64,000 nt of DNA from the NCBI GenBank assembly GCA_949318235.1, contig OX439128.1, forward strand, positions 56,505,009-56,569,008. Direction: 5' to 3'. Under the pieces are notes generated by a model. It did no database searches and was not told the origin of the DNA. It was given only the letters and a program-made list of their open reading frames with translations. The number at the start of each line of letters is the position of its first letter. Within the stretch, counting starts at the first letter, position 1. Position numbers and translations under genes: made by a program. This document shows positions 10,873 through 23,000 of the stretch, piece by piece. The DNA comes from Ecdyonurus torrentis (lineage: Eukaryota; Arthropoda; Insecta; Ephemeroptera; Heptageniidae).

Positions 10873-12103
10873 AATTTGTAATAATAGATCAACTAATACA
10901 GCAATGTTTGATCTACTTTCGAAAGTGTATAATGCTCTGGAGAATGGTGAAGACATTATTGGCCTCTTCTATGACTTCTCCAAGGCATTTGACATGTTGG
11001 ATCCTGAAATTTTCATTCAGAAGTTAGCTGACAATGGTGTGAACGCTGCGGCTCTGTCATGGATTCAATCATTTCTATACAATAGAACTCAATATGTCGT
11101 AATACAAAGTGTGGATGAAAATGGGGTAATCAGGGATAATTTTTCAGACCCCATGAATACAAGTAAGGGAGTTCCACAAGGGTCACAAGTTGGCCCGCCA
11201 TTTTTTGACACCTATATCAATGACCTGGCAATCATTATTATAATAGGCTTTCTTATCATCTATGCAGATGATACAAACAATTTAATTTGCAGTAAAATTC
11301 CCACGGATTTAATCAATAAAGCCATTCAGGCATTAAATGCTATGCAGTCCTGGTCAAAATCAAATAAATTAAATATCAATGTAAGCAAAACCACTTTTCT
11401 GCAGTTCCATACAGTCCAAAAAAAATTAGATTACTGTCCATTGATAAAAATGGAAGGTAAATCTATCCTACCATCTAATGAAACTAAATTTTTAGGCCTC
11501 ACCATTTCAGATACTCTCAATTGGTCCACTCATTGTTCAGACATTAATGCCAAACTTAGGAAAGGTGTTTTTCTACTGAGTTCTTTAAAGCACACTGTTA
11601 GCGCTCCCATGCTACGTAATGTATACTTTTCGTATGTATATAGCCACCTTCAGTATGGTATTATCTATTGGGGACAATCACCAAGTTCCAATGACGTTTT
11701 TGTCATGCAGAAGCGTGCAGTGAGAACTATTTTCGGTACTTATCCCCCAATGTCATGCTTACCCCACTTTGTAGAATTAAACATTTTGCCACTGCCCTGT
11801 ATATTTATCTATGAATGTGTTAAGTTTATAAGGAGATACCCATCATGGTTTAAACCTGTCCACAGCGTTCACTCATATGAAACCAGGAATGGTGGAAACT
11901 TTTACCTTGAAAAACAACGCTTATCACTAAGCAAAAAAGGTCCTCAATATTGTATACCCCTAATCTATAATGCACTCCCCAATGAAATAAAACAGTGTGA
12001 ATCATATGATTCTTTCAAAAAGTCAGCTCAGAAATACCTGTTAGAAAATATGTTTTACAGTGTGTCAGACTACCTAGCAGCTAATAATGTAAAGTACTGT
12101 TAA
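10873..12103 (+). pseudogene. LINE ORF2 fragment: reverse transcriptase core and C-terminus
   Basis: Longest intact piece, about 410 residues up to the TAA at 12101. It shows RT motif A (FYDFSKAFD, first Asp at 10973), motif B (GVPQGS at 11168-11185), motif C (YADD at 11261-11272), motif D (NVSKT) and motif E (FLGLTISDTLNW). The part after the thumb holds HLQYGIIYWG, MQKRAVRTIFG, a PLIYNALPNEIK motif and a final FYSVSDYL. Those last motifs resemble copies from arthropods (inference). Both catalytic Asp pairs are intact and no stop interrupts this part, so decay is light. The upstream frame is broken, so no full protein can be made. Confidence 0.9.
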
Positions 12104-12239
12104 ATTATTACTTACGTTCATATGCACACTTTTTGGTTTTTCTATATTAATAACTATGTTGTCTTTTCTCTTTCTTGCTTTTAAGTGTTATGTATTATGT
12201 ATGAATTGACTTGTTCTACTCTGTAAAGACATGGAACAC

Positions 12240-12267
12240 AATAAAATCTTTAATCTTTAATCTTTAA
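12240..12267 (+). other. LINE 3' end: AATAAA and (TCTTTAA)3 tail
   Basis: AATAAA at 12240-12245 is followed at once by three TCTTTAA units (12247-12267) and then C-sat sequence. Short simple repeats in place of poly(A) are usual 3' ends for LINEs of the CR1/L2 group and mark the priming end of the insertion. The 3' UTR from 12104 to 12239 holds no other recognised element. Confidence 0.85.
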
Positions 12268-12356
12268 AATTCTTAAAAACTAAGAAAGTTTTATTTTTTG
12301 CGACTAAAGTGTAATGAACTTTTCATAAGACATTTCAAAGTGCTACATTTGAGTTC
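12268..12356 (-). repeat. C-sat remainder, reverse, right of LINE
   Basis: Continuation of the interrupted reverse-oriented monomer: aattcttaaaaactaagaaag, tgcgactaaagtgtaatgaac and catttcaaagtgctacattt are in C-sat order. It stops at gagttc, where the reverse monomer would continue with aaaccgtaagtctg but instead flips orientation. Confidence 0.9.
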
Positions 12357-12362
12357 TGTACA
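12357..12362. other. Polarity switch (inversion breakpoint) in C-sat
   Basis: Left of this point all C-sat back to 2435 (apart from the LINE and the CRE-sat array) is in reverse orientation. From 12363 (caagtttgtaactcgag) all C-sat is forward to the window end. The six bases tgtaca between them are themselves a palindrome. The two sides come from different phases of the monomer, so this is a breakpoint joining two arrays and not a perfect hairpin. Confidence 0.8.
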
Positions 12363-14459
12363 CAAGTTTGTAACTCGAGTTCTAATTGAGATGTAAAGTT
12401 GTGGTTTTGAAATAATGTGATGCAAAACGCTCTATAGTACTAAATTCACCTCTAGAAACAAAATTGAGAAAAAATATTTTGAAAAAAAATTTTTTTTTCA
12501 GATTCTGAAAACGATTTTTGATGATATCTCAGAAACTAATAATGCTACAGACTTACGGTTTAAACTGAAATGTATCACTTTTAAATGTCTTATGAAAAGT
12601 TTATAACACTTTAGTCGCAAAAACTAAAACTTTCTCAGTTTTTGAGAATTTTCGAATTTTCTTACCGAAGTCTATAGCATTGTAGCCAATATGAAGAAAA
12701 AAAAGTTTGTAACTCGAGTTCTAATTGAGATGTAAAGTTGTGGTTTTGAAAAAAAGTGATGCAAAACGCTCTATAGTACTAAATTCACCTCTAGAAACAA
12801 AATTGAGAAAAAAAAAATTTCGAAAAAAATTGTGTTTTTCAGATTCTGAAAACGATTTTTGGTGATATCTCAGAAACTAATAATGCTACAGACTTACGGT
12901 TTGAACTGAAATGTATCACTTTGAAATGTCTTATGAAAAGTTTATAACACTTTAGTCGCAAAAAACTAAAACTTTCTCAGTTTTTGAGAATTTTCGAATT
13001 TTCTTACCGAAGTCTATAGCATTGTAGCCCATATGAAGAAAAAAAAAGTTTGTAACTCGACTTCTAATTGAGATGTAAAGTTGTGGTTTTGAAAAAAAGT
13101 GATGCAAAACGCTCTATAGTACTAAATTCACCTCTAGAAACAAAATTAAGAAAAAAAAAATTTCGAAAAAAATTGTGTTTTTCAGATTCTGAAAACGATT
13201 TTTGGTGATATCTCAGAAACTAATAATGCTACAGACTTACGGTTTGAACTGAAATGTATCACTTTGAAATGTCTTATGAAAAGTTTATAACACTTTAGTC
13301 GCAAAAACTAAAACTTTCTCAGTTTTTGAGAATTTTCGAATTTTCTTACCGAAGTCTATAGCATTGTAGCCAATATGAAGAAAAAAAAGTTTGTAACTCG
13401 AGTTCTAATTGAGATGTAAAGTTGTGGTTTTGAAAAAAAGTGATGCAAAACGATCTATAGTACTAAATTCACCTCTAGAAACAAAATTGAGAAAAAAAAA
13501 ATTTCGAAAAAAATTGTGTTTTTCAGATTCTGAAAACGATTTTTGGTGATATCTCAGAAACTAATAATGCTACAGACTTACGGTTTGAACTGAAATGTAT
13601 CACTTTGAAATGTCTTATGAAAAGTTTATAACACTTTAGTCGCAAAAACTAAAACTTTTTAGTATTTGAGAATTTTCGAATTTTCTTACCGAAGTCTATA
13701 GCCATGTAGCCCATATAAAGAATAAAAAAGTTTGTAACTTGAGTTCTTATTAAGATGTAAAGTTGTGGTTTTGAAATAAAGTGATGCAAAACGCTCTATA
13801 ATACTAAATTCACCTCTAAAAACAAAATTGAGAAAAAAAAAATTTCGAAAAAAATTGTGTTTTTCAGATTCTGAAAACGATATTTGATGATATCTCAAAA
13901 ACTAATAATGCTACAGACTTACGGTTTAAACTGAAATGTATCACTTTGAAATGTCTTATGAAAAGTTTATAACACTTTAGTCGCAAAAACTAAAACTTTC
14001 TCAGTTTTTGAGAATTTTCGAATTTTCTTACCGAAGACTATAGCATTGTAGCCCATATGAAGAAAAAAAAAGTTTGTAACTCGACTTCTAATTGAGATGT
14101 AAAGTTGTGGTTTTGAAAAAAAGTGATGCAAAACGCTCTATAGTACTAAATTCACCTCTAGAAACAAAATTAAGAAAAAAAAAAATTCGAAAAAAATTGT
14201 GTTTTTCAGATTCTGAAAACGATTTTTGGTGATATCTCAGAAACCAATAATGCTACAGACTTACGGTTTGAACTGAAATGTATCACTTTGAAATGTCTTA
14301 TGAAAAGTTTATAACACTTTAGTCGCAAAAACTAAAACTTTCTTAGTATTTGAGAATTTTCGAATTTTCTTACCGAAGTCTATAGCATTGTAGCCCATAT
14401 AAAGAAAAAAAAAGTTTGTAACTTGAGTTCTAATTAAGATGTAAAGTTGTGGTTTTGAA
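12363..14459 (+). repeat. C-sat array, forward, left block
   Basis: About six monomers, forward, with the acgattttt landmark at 12511, 12852, 13195 and 13536, so the period is 341-343 bp. All copies here are of the type with tactaaattcacctctagaa followed by aacaaaattgag and tttcagattctg. Four successive copies share the rare tttttggtgatatctc variant, so this block arose by local expansion. It ends at ggttttgaa, where B-sat takes over. Confidence 0.95.
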
Positions 14460-17400
14460 GACGTGCACCATTATCAGACAGTGAATACGATTTTTGATGA
14501 TATCTCTGAAACTAGTAAAGCTACAGCCTTGCGAATTGGACTTAAATGTAGCACTAACAGACTTGCAAAGAAAAGGTTATTACACCTTAATGGCTCCAAT
14601 GCAAACTTTCGCAGTTATAGAGAATCTCAGTGCTTTGTCATCGTACTTTTCAGACTGTGAATACGATTGTTGATGATAAATCCGAAGCTAATAAAGCTAC
14701 AGGCTTGCGGTTTAAACTAAAATGTAGGACTAACAGACTTGCAAAGAAAAGGTTATTACACCTTATTCGCTCTAATGCAAACTTTCGCAGTTATAGAGAA
14801 TCTCAGTGCTTTCTCATCGTACTTTTTTGACTGTGGATACGAATTTTGATGATATCTCCGAAACTAATAATGCTACAGGCTTGCGGTTTGAACTGAAATG
14901 TAGGACTAACAGACTTGCAAAGAAAAGGTTATTACACCTTAATCGCTCCAATGCATACTTTCGCAGTTATAGAGAATCTCAGTGCTTTCTCATCGTACAT
15001 TTCAGACCGTGAATACGATTGTTGATGATATCTCCGAAACTAATAAAGCTACTGGCTTGCGGTTTAAACTGAAGTGTAGGACTAACAGACTTGCAAAGAA
15101 AAGGTTATTACACCTTTTTCGCTCCAATGCAAACTTTCGCAGTTATAGAGAATCTCAGTGCTTTCTCATCGTACTTTTTTGACTGTGGATACGAATTTTG
15201 ATAATTTCTCCGAAACTAATAAAGCTACAGGCTTGCGGTTTAAACTGAAATGTAGGACTAACAGACTTGCAAACAAAAAGGTTATTACACCTCAATCGCT
15301 CGAATGGAAACTTTCGCAGTAATAGAGAATCGCAGTGCTTTCTCATCGATCTTTTTTGACTGTGAATACGATTTTTGATATATCTCCGAAGCTAATAAAG
15401 CTACAGGCTTGCGGTTTGAACTAAAATGTAGGACTAACAGACTTGCAAAGAAAACGTTATTACACCTTAATCGCTTCAATGCAAACTTTCGCAGTTATAG
15501 AGAATCTCAGTGCTTTCTCAACGTAGTTTTCAGACTAAGAATACGATTTTTGATGATATCTTGAAACTAATAAAGCTACAGGCATGCGGTTTGAACTGAA
15601 ATGTAGGACTAACAGACTTGCAAAGAAAAGGTTATAACACCTTAATCGCTACAATGCAATCTTTTGCAGTTATAGAGAATCTCAGTGCTTTCTCATAGTA
15701 CTTTGTAGACTGCGAACAAGATTTTCTAAGATATCTCCGAAACTAATTAATCTACTGGCTTTCGCTTTGAACTAAAATGTAGTACTAACAGACGTGCAAA
15801 GAAAAGGTTATTACACCTTAATCGCTCCAATGCATACTTTCGCAGTTATAGAGAATCTCAGTGCTTTCTCATCGTACTTTTCAGACCGTGAATACGATTG
15901 TTGATGATATCTCCAAAACTAATAAAGCTACAGGCTTGTGGTTTGAACTTAAATGTAGGACTAACAGACTTGCAAAGAAAAGGTTATTACACCTTATTCG
16001 CTCTAATGCAAACTTTCGCAGTTATAGAGAATCTCAGTGCTTTCTCATCGTACTTTTTGGACTGCAAATATGATTTTTGATGATATCTCTGAAACTAGTA
16101 AAGCTACAGGCTTGTGGTTTGAACTTTAATGTAGGACTAACAGACTTGCAAAGAAAAGGTTATAACACCTTAATCGCTACAATGCAAACTTTCGCAGTTA
16201 TAGAGAATCTCAGTGCTTTCTCATCGTACTTTTCAGACCGTGAATAAGATTGTTGATGATATCTCCGAAACTAATAAAGCTACAGGCTTGCCGTTTGAAC
16301 AAAAATGTAGGACTAACAGACTTGCAAAGAAAAGGTAATAACACCTTATTCGCTCCAATGCAAACTTTCGAAGTTATAGAAAACCTCAGTGCTTTCTCGT
16401 CGTACTTTTTAGACTGTGAATAGTAATTTTGATGATATCTCCGAAACTAGTAAAGCTACAGGCTTTTGGTTTGAACTTAAATGTAGGACTAACAGACTTG
16501 CAAAGAAAAGGTTATAACACCTTAATCGCTACAATGCAAACTTTCGCAGTTATAGAGAATCTCAGTGCTTTCTCATAGTACTTTTTAGACTGCGAATAAG
16601 ATATTTGATGATATCTCCGAATCTAATAAAGCTACTGGCTTTCGATTTGAACTAAAATGTAGTACTAACAGACTTGCAAAGCAAAGGTTATTACACCTTA
16701 ATCGCTCCAATGCATACTTTCGCAGTTATAGAGAATCTCAGTGCTTTCTCATCGTACTTTCAGACCGTGAATACGATTGTTGATGATATCTCCGAAACTA
16801 ATAAAGCTACAGGCTTGCGGTTTGAACTAAAATGTAGGACTAACAGACTTGCAAAGAAAAGGTTATTACACCTTAATCGCTCCAATGCATACTTTCGCAG
16901 TTCTAGAGAATCTCAGTGCTTTCTCATCGTACTTTTCAGACCGTGAATACGATTGTTGATGATATCTCAGAAACTAATAAAGCTACAGGCTTGCGGTTTG
17001 AACTGTAGTGTAGGAATAACAGACTTGCAAAGAAACGGTAATAACACCTTATTCGCTCCAATGCAAACTTTCGCAGTTATAGAAAACCTCAGTGCTTTCT
17101 CGTCGTACTTTTCAGACTGTGAATACGATTTTTGATGATATCTCCGAAACTAGTAAAGCTACAGGCTTGTGGTTTGAACTTAAATGTAGGACTAACAAAC
17201 TTGCAAAGAAAAGGTTATAACACCTTAATCGCTACAATGCAAACTTTTGCAGTTATAGAGAAACTCAGTGCTTTTTCATAGTACTTTTCAGACTGTGGAT
17301 ACGAATTTTGATGATATCTCCGAAACTAATAAAGCTACATGCTTGCGGTTTGAACTGAAATGTAGGTCTAACAGACTTGCAAAGAAAACGTTATTACACC

Positions 17401-17740
17401 TTAATCGCTCCAATGCATACTTTCGCAGTTATAGAGAATCTCAGTGCTTTCTCATCGTACTTTTCAGACCGTGAATACGATTGTTGATGATATCTCACAA
17501 ACTAATAAAGCTACAGGCTTGCGGTTTGAACTGAAATGTAGGACTAACAGACTTGCAAAGAAAAGGTAATAACACCTTATTCGCTCCAATGCATACTTTC
17601 GAAGTTATAGAAAACCTCAGTGCTTTCTCGTCGTACTTTTCAGACTGTGAATATAATTTTTGATGATATCTCCGAAACTAATAAAGCTACTCGCTTTCGG
17701 TTTGAACTAAAATGTAGTACTAACAGACTTGCAAAGAAAA

Positions 17741-19070
17741 GGTCATAACACCTTAATCGCTTCAATGCAAACTTTCGCAGTTATAGAGAATCTCAGTGCT
17801 TTCTCAACGTAGTTTTTAGACTAAGAATACGATTTTTGATAATATCTTGAAACTAATAAAGCTACAGGCATGCGGTTTGAACTGAAATGTAGGACTAACA
17901 GACTTGCAAAGAAAAGGTTATTACACCTTAATCGCTCCAATGCAAACTTTCGCGGTTATAAAAAATCTCAGTGCTTTCTCATCGTACTTTTCAGACTGTG
18001 AATACGATTTTTGATGATATCTCCGAAACTAATAAAGCTACAGGCTTGCGGTTTAAACTAAAATGTAGGACTAACAGACTTGCAAAGAAAAGGTTATTAC
18101 ACCTCAATCGCTCGAATGGAAACTTTCGCAGTAATAGAGAATCGCAGTGCTTTCTCATCGATCTTTTTTGACTGTGAATACGATTTTTGATATATCTCCG
18201 AAGCTAATAAAGCTACAGGCTTGCGGTTTGAACTAAAATGTAGGACTAACAGACTTGCAAAGAAAAGGTCATAACACCTTAATCGCTTCAATGCAAACTT
18301 TCGCAGTTATAGAGAATCTCAGTGCTTTCTCAACGTAGTTTTTAGACTAAGAATACGATTTTTGATAATATCTTGAAACTAATAAAGCTACAGGCATGCG
18401 GTTTGAACTGAAATGTAGGACTAACAGACTTGCAAAGAAAAGGTTATTACACCTTAATCGCTCCAATGCAAACTTTCGCGGTTATAAAAAATCTCAGTGC
18501 TTTCTCATCGTACTTTTCAGACTGTGAATACGATTTTTGATGATATCTCCGAAACTAATAAAGCTACAGGCTTGCGGTTTAAACTAAAATGTAGGACTAA
18601 CAGACTTGCAAAGAAAAGGTTATTACACCTCAATCGCTCGAATGGAAACTTTCGCAGTAATAGAGAATCGCAGTGCTTTCTCATCGATCTTTTTTGACTG
18701 TGAATACGATTTTTGATATATCTCCGAAGCTAATAAAGCTACAGGCTTGCGGTTTGAACTAAAATGTAGGACTAACAGACTTGCAAAGAAAAGGTCATAA
18801 CACCTTAATCGCTTCAATGCAAACTTTCGCAGTTATAGAGAATCTCAGTGCTTTCTCAACGTAGTTTTTAGACTAAGAATACGATTTTTGATAATATCTT
18901 GAAACTAATAAAGCTACAGGCATGCGGTTTGAACTGAAATGTAGGACTAACAGACTTGCAAAGAAAAGGTTATTACACCTTAATCGCTCCAATGCAAACT
19001 TTCGCGGTTATAAAAAATCTCAGTGCTTTCTCATCGTACTTTTCAGACTGTGAATACGATTTTTGATGAT
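17741..19070 (+). repeat. B-sat trimer duplication, ~526-bp unit
   Basis: The rare variant ggtcataacacc occurs at 17741, 18267 and 18793, spaced exactly 526 bp. The flanking variants (gataatatcttgaaac, catgcggtttgaactg, cgcggttataaaaaatctc) move with it. Three consecutive trimer copies are therefore present, the last partial. The same variants reappear at 21257, 2464 bp further on. Confidence 0.9.
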
Positions 19071-20015
19071 ATCTCCGAAACTAATAAAGCTACAGACTTG
19101 CGATTTGAACTTAAATTTAGGACTTACAGACTTGCAAAGAAAAGTTAATTACACCTTAATTGCTCCAATGCAAACTTTCGCAGTTATTAGAAATCACAGT
19201 GCTTTTTCATCGTACTTTTCAGACTGTGAATACAATTTTTGATGATATCTCTAAAACTAAAAAAGCTACAGGTTTGCGGTTTGAAACAAAATGTAGAACT
19301 AAGAGACTTGCAAAGAAAAGGTTATTACACCTTAATCGCTTCAATGCAAACTTTCGCAGTTATATAGAATCTCAGTGCTTTCTCAACGTAATTTTCAGAC
19401 TAGGAATACGATTTTTGATAATATCTTTGAAATATAATAAAGCTACAGGCATGCGGTTTGAAATAAAATGTAGGACTAACAGACTTGCAAACTAAAGGTT
19501 ATTACACCTTAGTCGCTCAAATGCATACTTTCGCAGTTATAGAAAACGTCAGTGCTTTCTCGTCGTACTTTTCAGACTGTGAATACGATTTTTGATGATA
19601 TCTCTGAAACTAGTAAAGCTACAGCCTTGCGGTTTGAACTTAAATGTAGCACTAACAGACTTGCAAAGAAAAGGTTATTACACCTTAATCGCTCCAATGC
19701 AAACTTTCGCGGTTATAGAGAATCTCAGTGCTTTCTCATCGTACTTTTCAGACTGTGAATACGATTTTTGATGATATCTCCGAAACTAATAAAGCTACAG
19801 ACTTGCGATTTGAACTTAAATTTAGGACTTACAGACTTGCAAAGAAAAGTTAATTACACCTTAATTGCTCCAATGCAAACTTTCGCAGTTATTAGAAATC
19901 ACAGTGCTTTCTCATCGTACTTTTCATACTGTGAATACAATTTTTGATGATATCTCTAAAACTAAAAAAGCTACAGGTTTGCGGTTTGAAATAAAATGTA
20001 GAACTAAGAGACTTG
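18545..20015 (+). repeat. B-sat segmental duplicate, copy 1 (partner 21009-22479)
   Basis: About 1.47 kb that recurs 2464 bp (14 monomers) downstream. Shared private variants include tttaggacttacagactt, gcagttattagaaatcac, aactaaaaaagctacaggtt and gaaatataataaagctac. A shorter third copy lies near 24960-25560, and a four-monomer piece is repeated again at about 22370-22850. Edges are estimated by eye. Confidence 0.8.
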
Positions 20016-23000
20016 CAAAGAAAAGGTTATAACACCTTAATCGCTCCAATGCATACTTTCGCAGTTATAGAGAATCTCAGTGCTTTCTCATCGTACTTTT
20101 CAGACCGTGAATACGATTGTTGATGATATCTCACAAACTAATAAAGCTACAGGCTTGCGGTTTGAACTGAAATGTAGGACTAACAGACTTGCAAAGAAAA
20201 GGTAATAACACCTTATTCGCTCCAATGCATACTTTCGCAGTTATAGAGAATCTCAGTGCTTTCTCATCGTACTTTTCAGACCGTGAATACGATTGTTGAT
20301 GATATCTCACAAACTAATAAAGCTACAGGCTTGCGGTTTGAACTGAAATGTAGGACTAACAGACTTGCAAAGAAAAGGTAATAACACCTTATTCGCTCCA
20401 ATGCATACTTTCGAAGTTATAGAAAACCTCAGTGCTTTCTCGTCGTACTTTTCAGACTGTGAATATAATTTTTGATGATATCTCCGAAACTAGTAAAGCT
20501 ACAGGCTTGTGGTTTAAACTTAAATGTAAGACTAACAGACTTGCAAAGAAAAGGTTATAACACCTTAATCGCTACAATGCAAACTTTCGCAGTTATAGAG
20601 AATCTCAGTGCTTTCTCATAGTACTTTTTAGACTGCGAATAAGATTTTTGATGATATCTCCGAAACTAATAAAGCTACTCGCTTTCGGTTTGAACTAAAA
20701 TGTAGTACTAACAGACTTGCAAAGAAAAGGTTATGACACCTTAATCGCTCCAATGCATTCTTTTGCAGTTATAGAGAATCTCAGTGCTTTCTCATCGTAC
20801 TTTTCAGACCGTGAATACGATTGTTGATGATATCTCCAAAACTAATAAAGCTACAGGCTTGCGGTTTTAACTAAAATGTAGGACTAACAGACTTGCAAAG
20901 AAAAAGTTTATTACACCTTAATCGCTGCAATGCAAATTTTCGCAGTTCTAGAAAATCTCAGTGCTTTCTGATCGTACTTTGCAGACTGTGGATACGAATT
21001 TTGATGATATCTCCGAAACTAATAAAGCTACAGGCTTGCGGTTTAAACTAAAATGTAGGACTAACAGACTTGCAAAGAAAAGGTTATTACACCTCAATCG
21101 CTCGAATGGAAACTTTCGCAGTAATAGAGAATCGCAGTGCTTTCTCATCGATCTTTTTTGACTGTGAATACGATTTTTGATATATCTCCGAAGCTAATAA
21201 AGCTACAGGCTTGCGGTTTGAACTAAAATGTAGGACTAACAGACTTGCAAAGAAAAGGTCATAACACCTTAATCGCTTCAATGCAAACTTTCGCAGTTAT
21301 AGAGAATCTCAGTGCTTTCTCAACGTAGTTTTTAGACTAAGAATACGATTTTTGATAATATCTTGAAACTAATAAAGCTACAGGCATGCGGTTTGAACTG
21401 AAATGTAGGACTAACAGACTTGCAAAGAAAAGGTTATTACACCTTAATCGCTCCAATGCAAACTTTCGCGGTTATAGAGAATCTCAGTGCTTTCTCATCG
21501 TACTTTTCAGACTGTGAATACGATTTTTGATGATATCTCCGAAACTAATAAAGCTACAGACTTGCGATTTGAACTTAAATTTAGGATTTACAGACTTGCA
21601 AAGAAAAGTTAATTACACCTTAATTGCTCCAATGCAAACTTTCGCAGTTATTAGAAATCACAGTGCTTTTTCATCGTACTTTTCAGACTGTGAATACAAT
21701 TTTTGATGATATCTCTAAAACTAAAAAAGCTACAGGTTTGCGGTTTGAAATAAAATGTAGAACTAAGAGACTTGCAAAGAAAAGGTTATTACACCTTAAT
21801 CGCTTCAATGCAAACTTTCGCAGTTATATAGAATCTCAGTGCTTTCTCAACGTAATTTTCAGACTAGGAATACGATTTTTGATAATATCTTTGAAATATA
21901 ATAAAGCTACAGGCATGCGGTTTGAAATAAAATGTAGGACTAACAGACTTGCAAACTAAAGGTTATTACACCTTAGTCGCTCAAATGCATACTTTCACAG
22001 TTATAAAAAACGTCAGTGCTTTCTCGTCGTACTTTTCAGACTGTGAATACGATTTTTGATGATATCTCTGAAACTAGTAAAGCTACAGCCTTGCGGTTTG
22101 AACTTAAATGTAGCACTAACAGACTTGCAAAGAAAAGGTTATTACACCTTAATCGCTCCAATGCAAACTTTCGCGGTTATAGAGAATCTCAGTGCTTTCT
22201 CATCGTACTTTTCAGACTGTGAATACGATTTTTGATGATATCTCCGAAACTAATAAAGCTACAGACTTGCGATTTGAACTTAAATTTAGGACTTACAGAC
22301 TTGCAAAGAAAAGTTAATTACACCTTAATTGCTCCAATGCAAACTTTCGCAGTTATTAGAAATCACAGTTTTTTCTCATCGTACTTTTCAGACTGTGAAT
22401 ACAATTTTTGATGATATCTCTAAAACTTAAAAAGCTACAGGTTTGCGGTTTGAAATAAAATGTAGAACTAAGAGACTTGCAAAGAAAAGGTTATTACACC
22501 TTAATCGCTTCAATGCAAACTTTCGCAGTTATATAGAATCTCAGTGCTTTCTCAACGTAATTTTCAGACTAGGAATACGATTTTTGATAATATCTTTGAA
22601 ATATAATAAAGCTACAGGCATGCGGTTTGAAATAAAATGTAGGACTAACAGACTTGCAAACTAAAGGTTATTACACCTTAGTCGCTCAAATGCATACTTT
22701 CGCAGTTATAGAAAACGTCAGTGCTTTCTCGTCGTACTTTTCAGACTGTGAATACGATTTTTGATGATATCTCTGAAACTAGTAAAGCTACAGCCTTGCG
22801 GTTTGAACTTAAATGTAGCACTAACAGACTTGCAAAGAAAAGGTTGTTACACCTTAATCGTTCCAATGCAAACTTTCGCAGTTATAGATAATCTCAGTGC
22901 TTTCTCATCGTACTTTTCAGACTGTGAATACGATTGTTGATAAACAATCCGAAGCTAATAAAGCTACAGTCTTGCGGTTTGAACTAAAATGTAGGACTAA

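Larger units (their letters stand above)
9475..12267 (+). mobile_element. 5'-truncated non-LTR retrotransposon (CR1/L2/Jockey group)
   Basis: Remains of a LINE of about 2.8 kb with, in order: the C-terminal half of an APE-type endonuclease, a linker region, a reverse transcriptase with all main motifs, a C-terminal region usual for this group, a short 3' UTR, an AATAAA signal and a tail of three TCTTTAA units. The beginning of ORF2 and any ORF1 are missing, as expected from incomplete target-primed reverse transcription. It lies inside a reverse-oriented C-sat monomer whose two halves flank it. The left edge is blurred by an actaa-rich microrepeat at about 9470-9503, so the start is uncertain by ~30 bp. 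Three single-base frameshifts make it non-functional. Clade assignment is by motif pattern only. Confidence 0.9.

Noticed and set aside
9873..12103. Three separate host genes from the three long forward open frames
   Set aside because: The frames join into one LINE ORF2 across single-base shifts, with endonuclease motifs before and RT motifs A-E after, and a LINE-type tail.
9475..12267. LTR retrotransposon or DNA transposon at the LINE locus
   Set aside because: No long terminal repeats, terminal inverted repeats, integrase or transposase were seen. APE endonuclease, YADD RT and a simple-repeat tail fit a non-LTR element.
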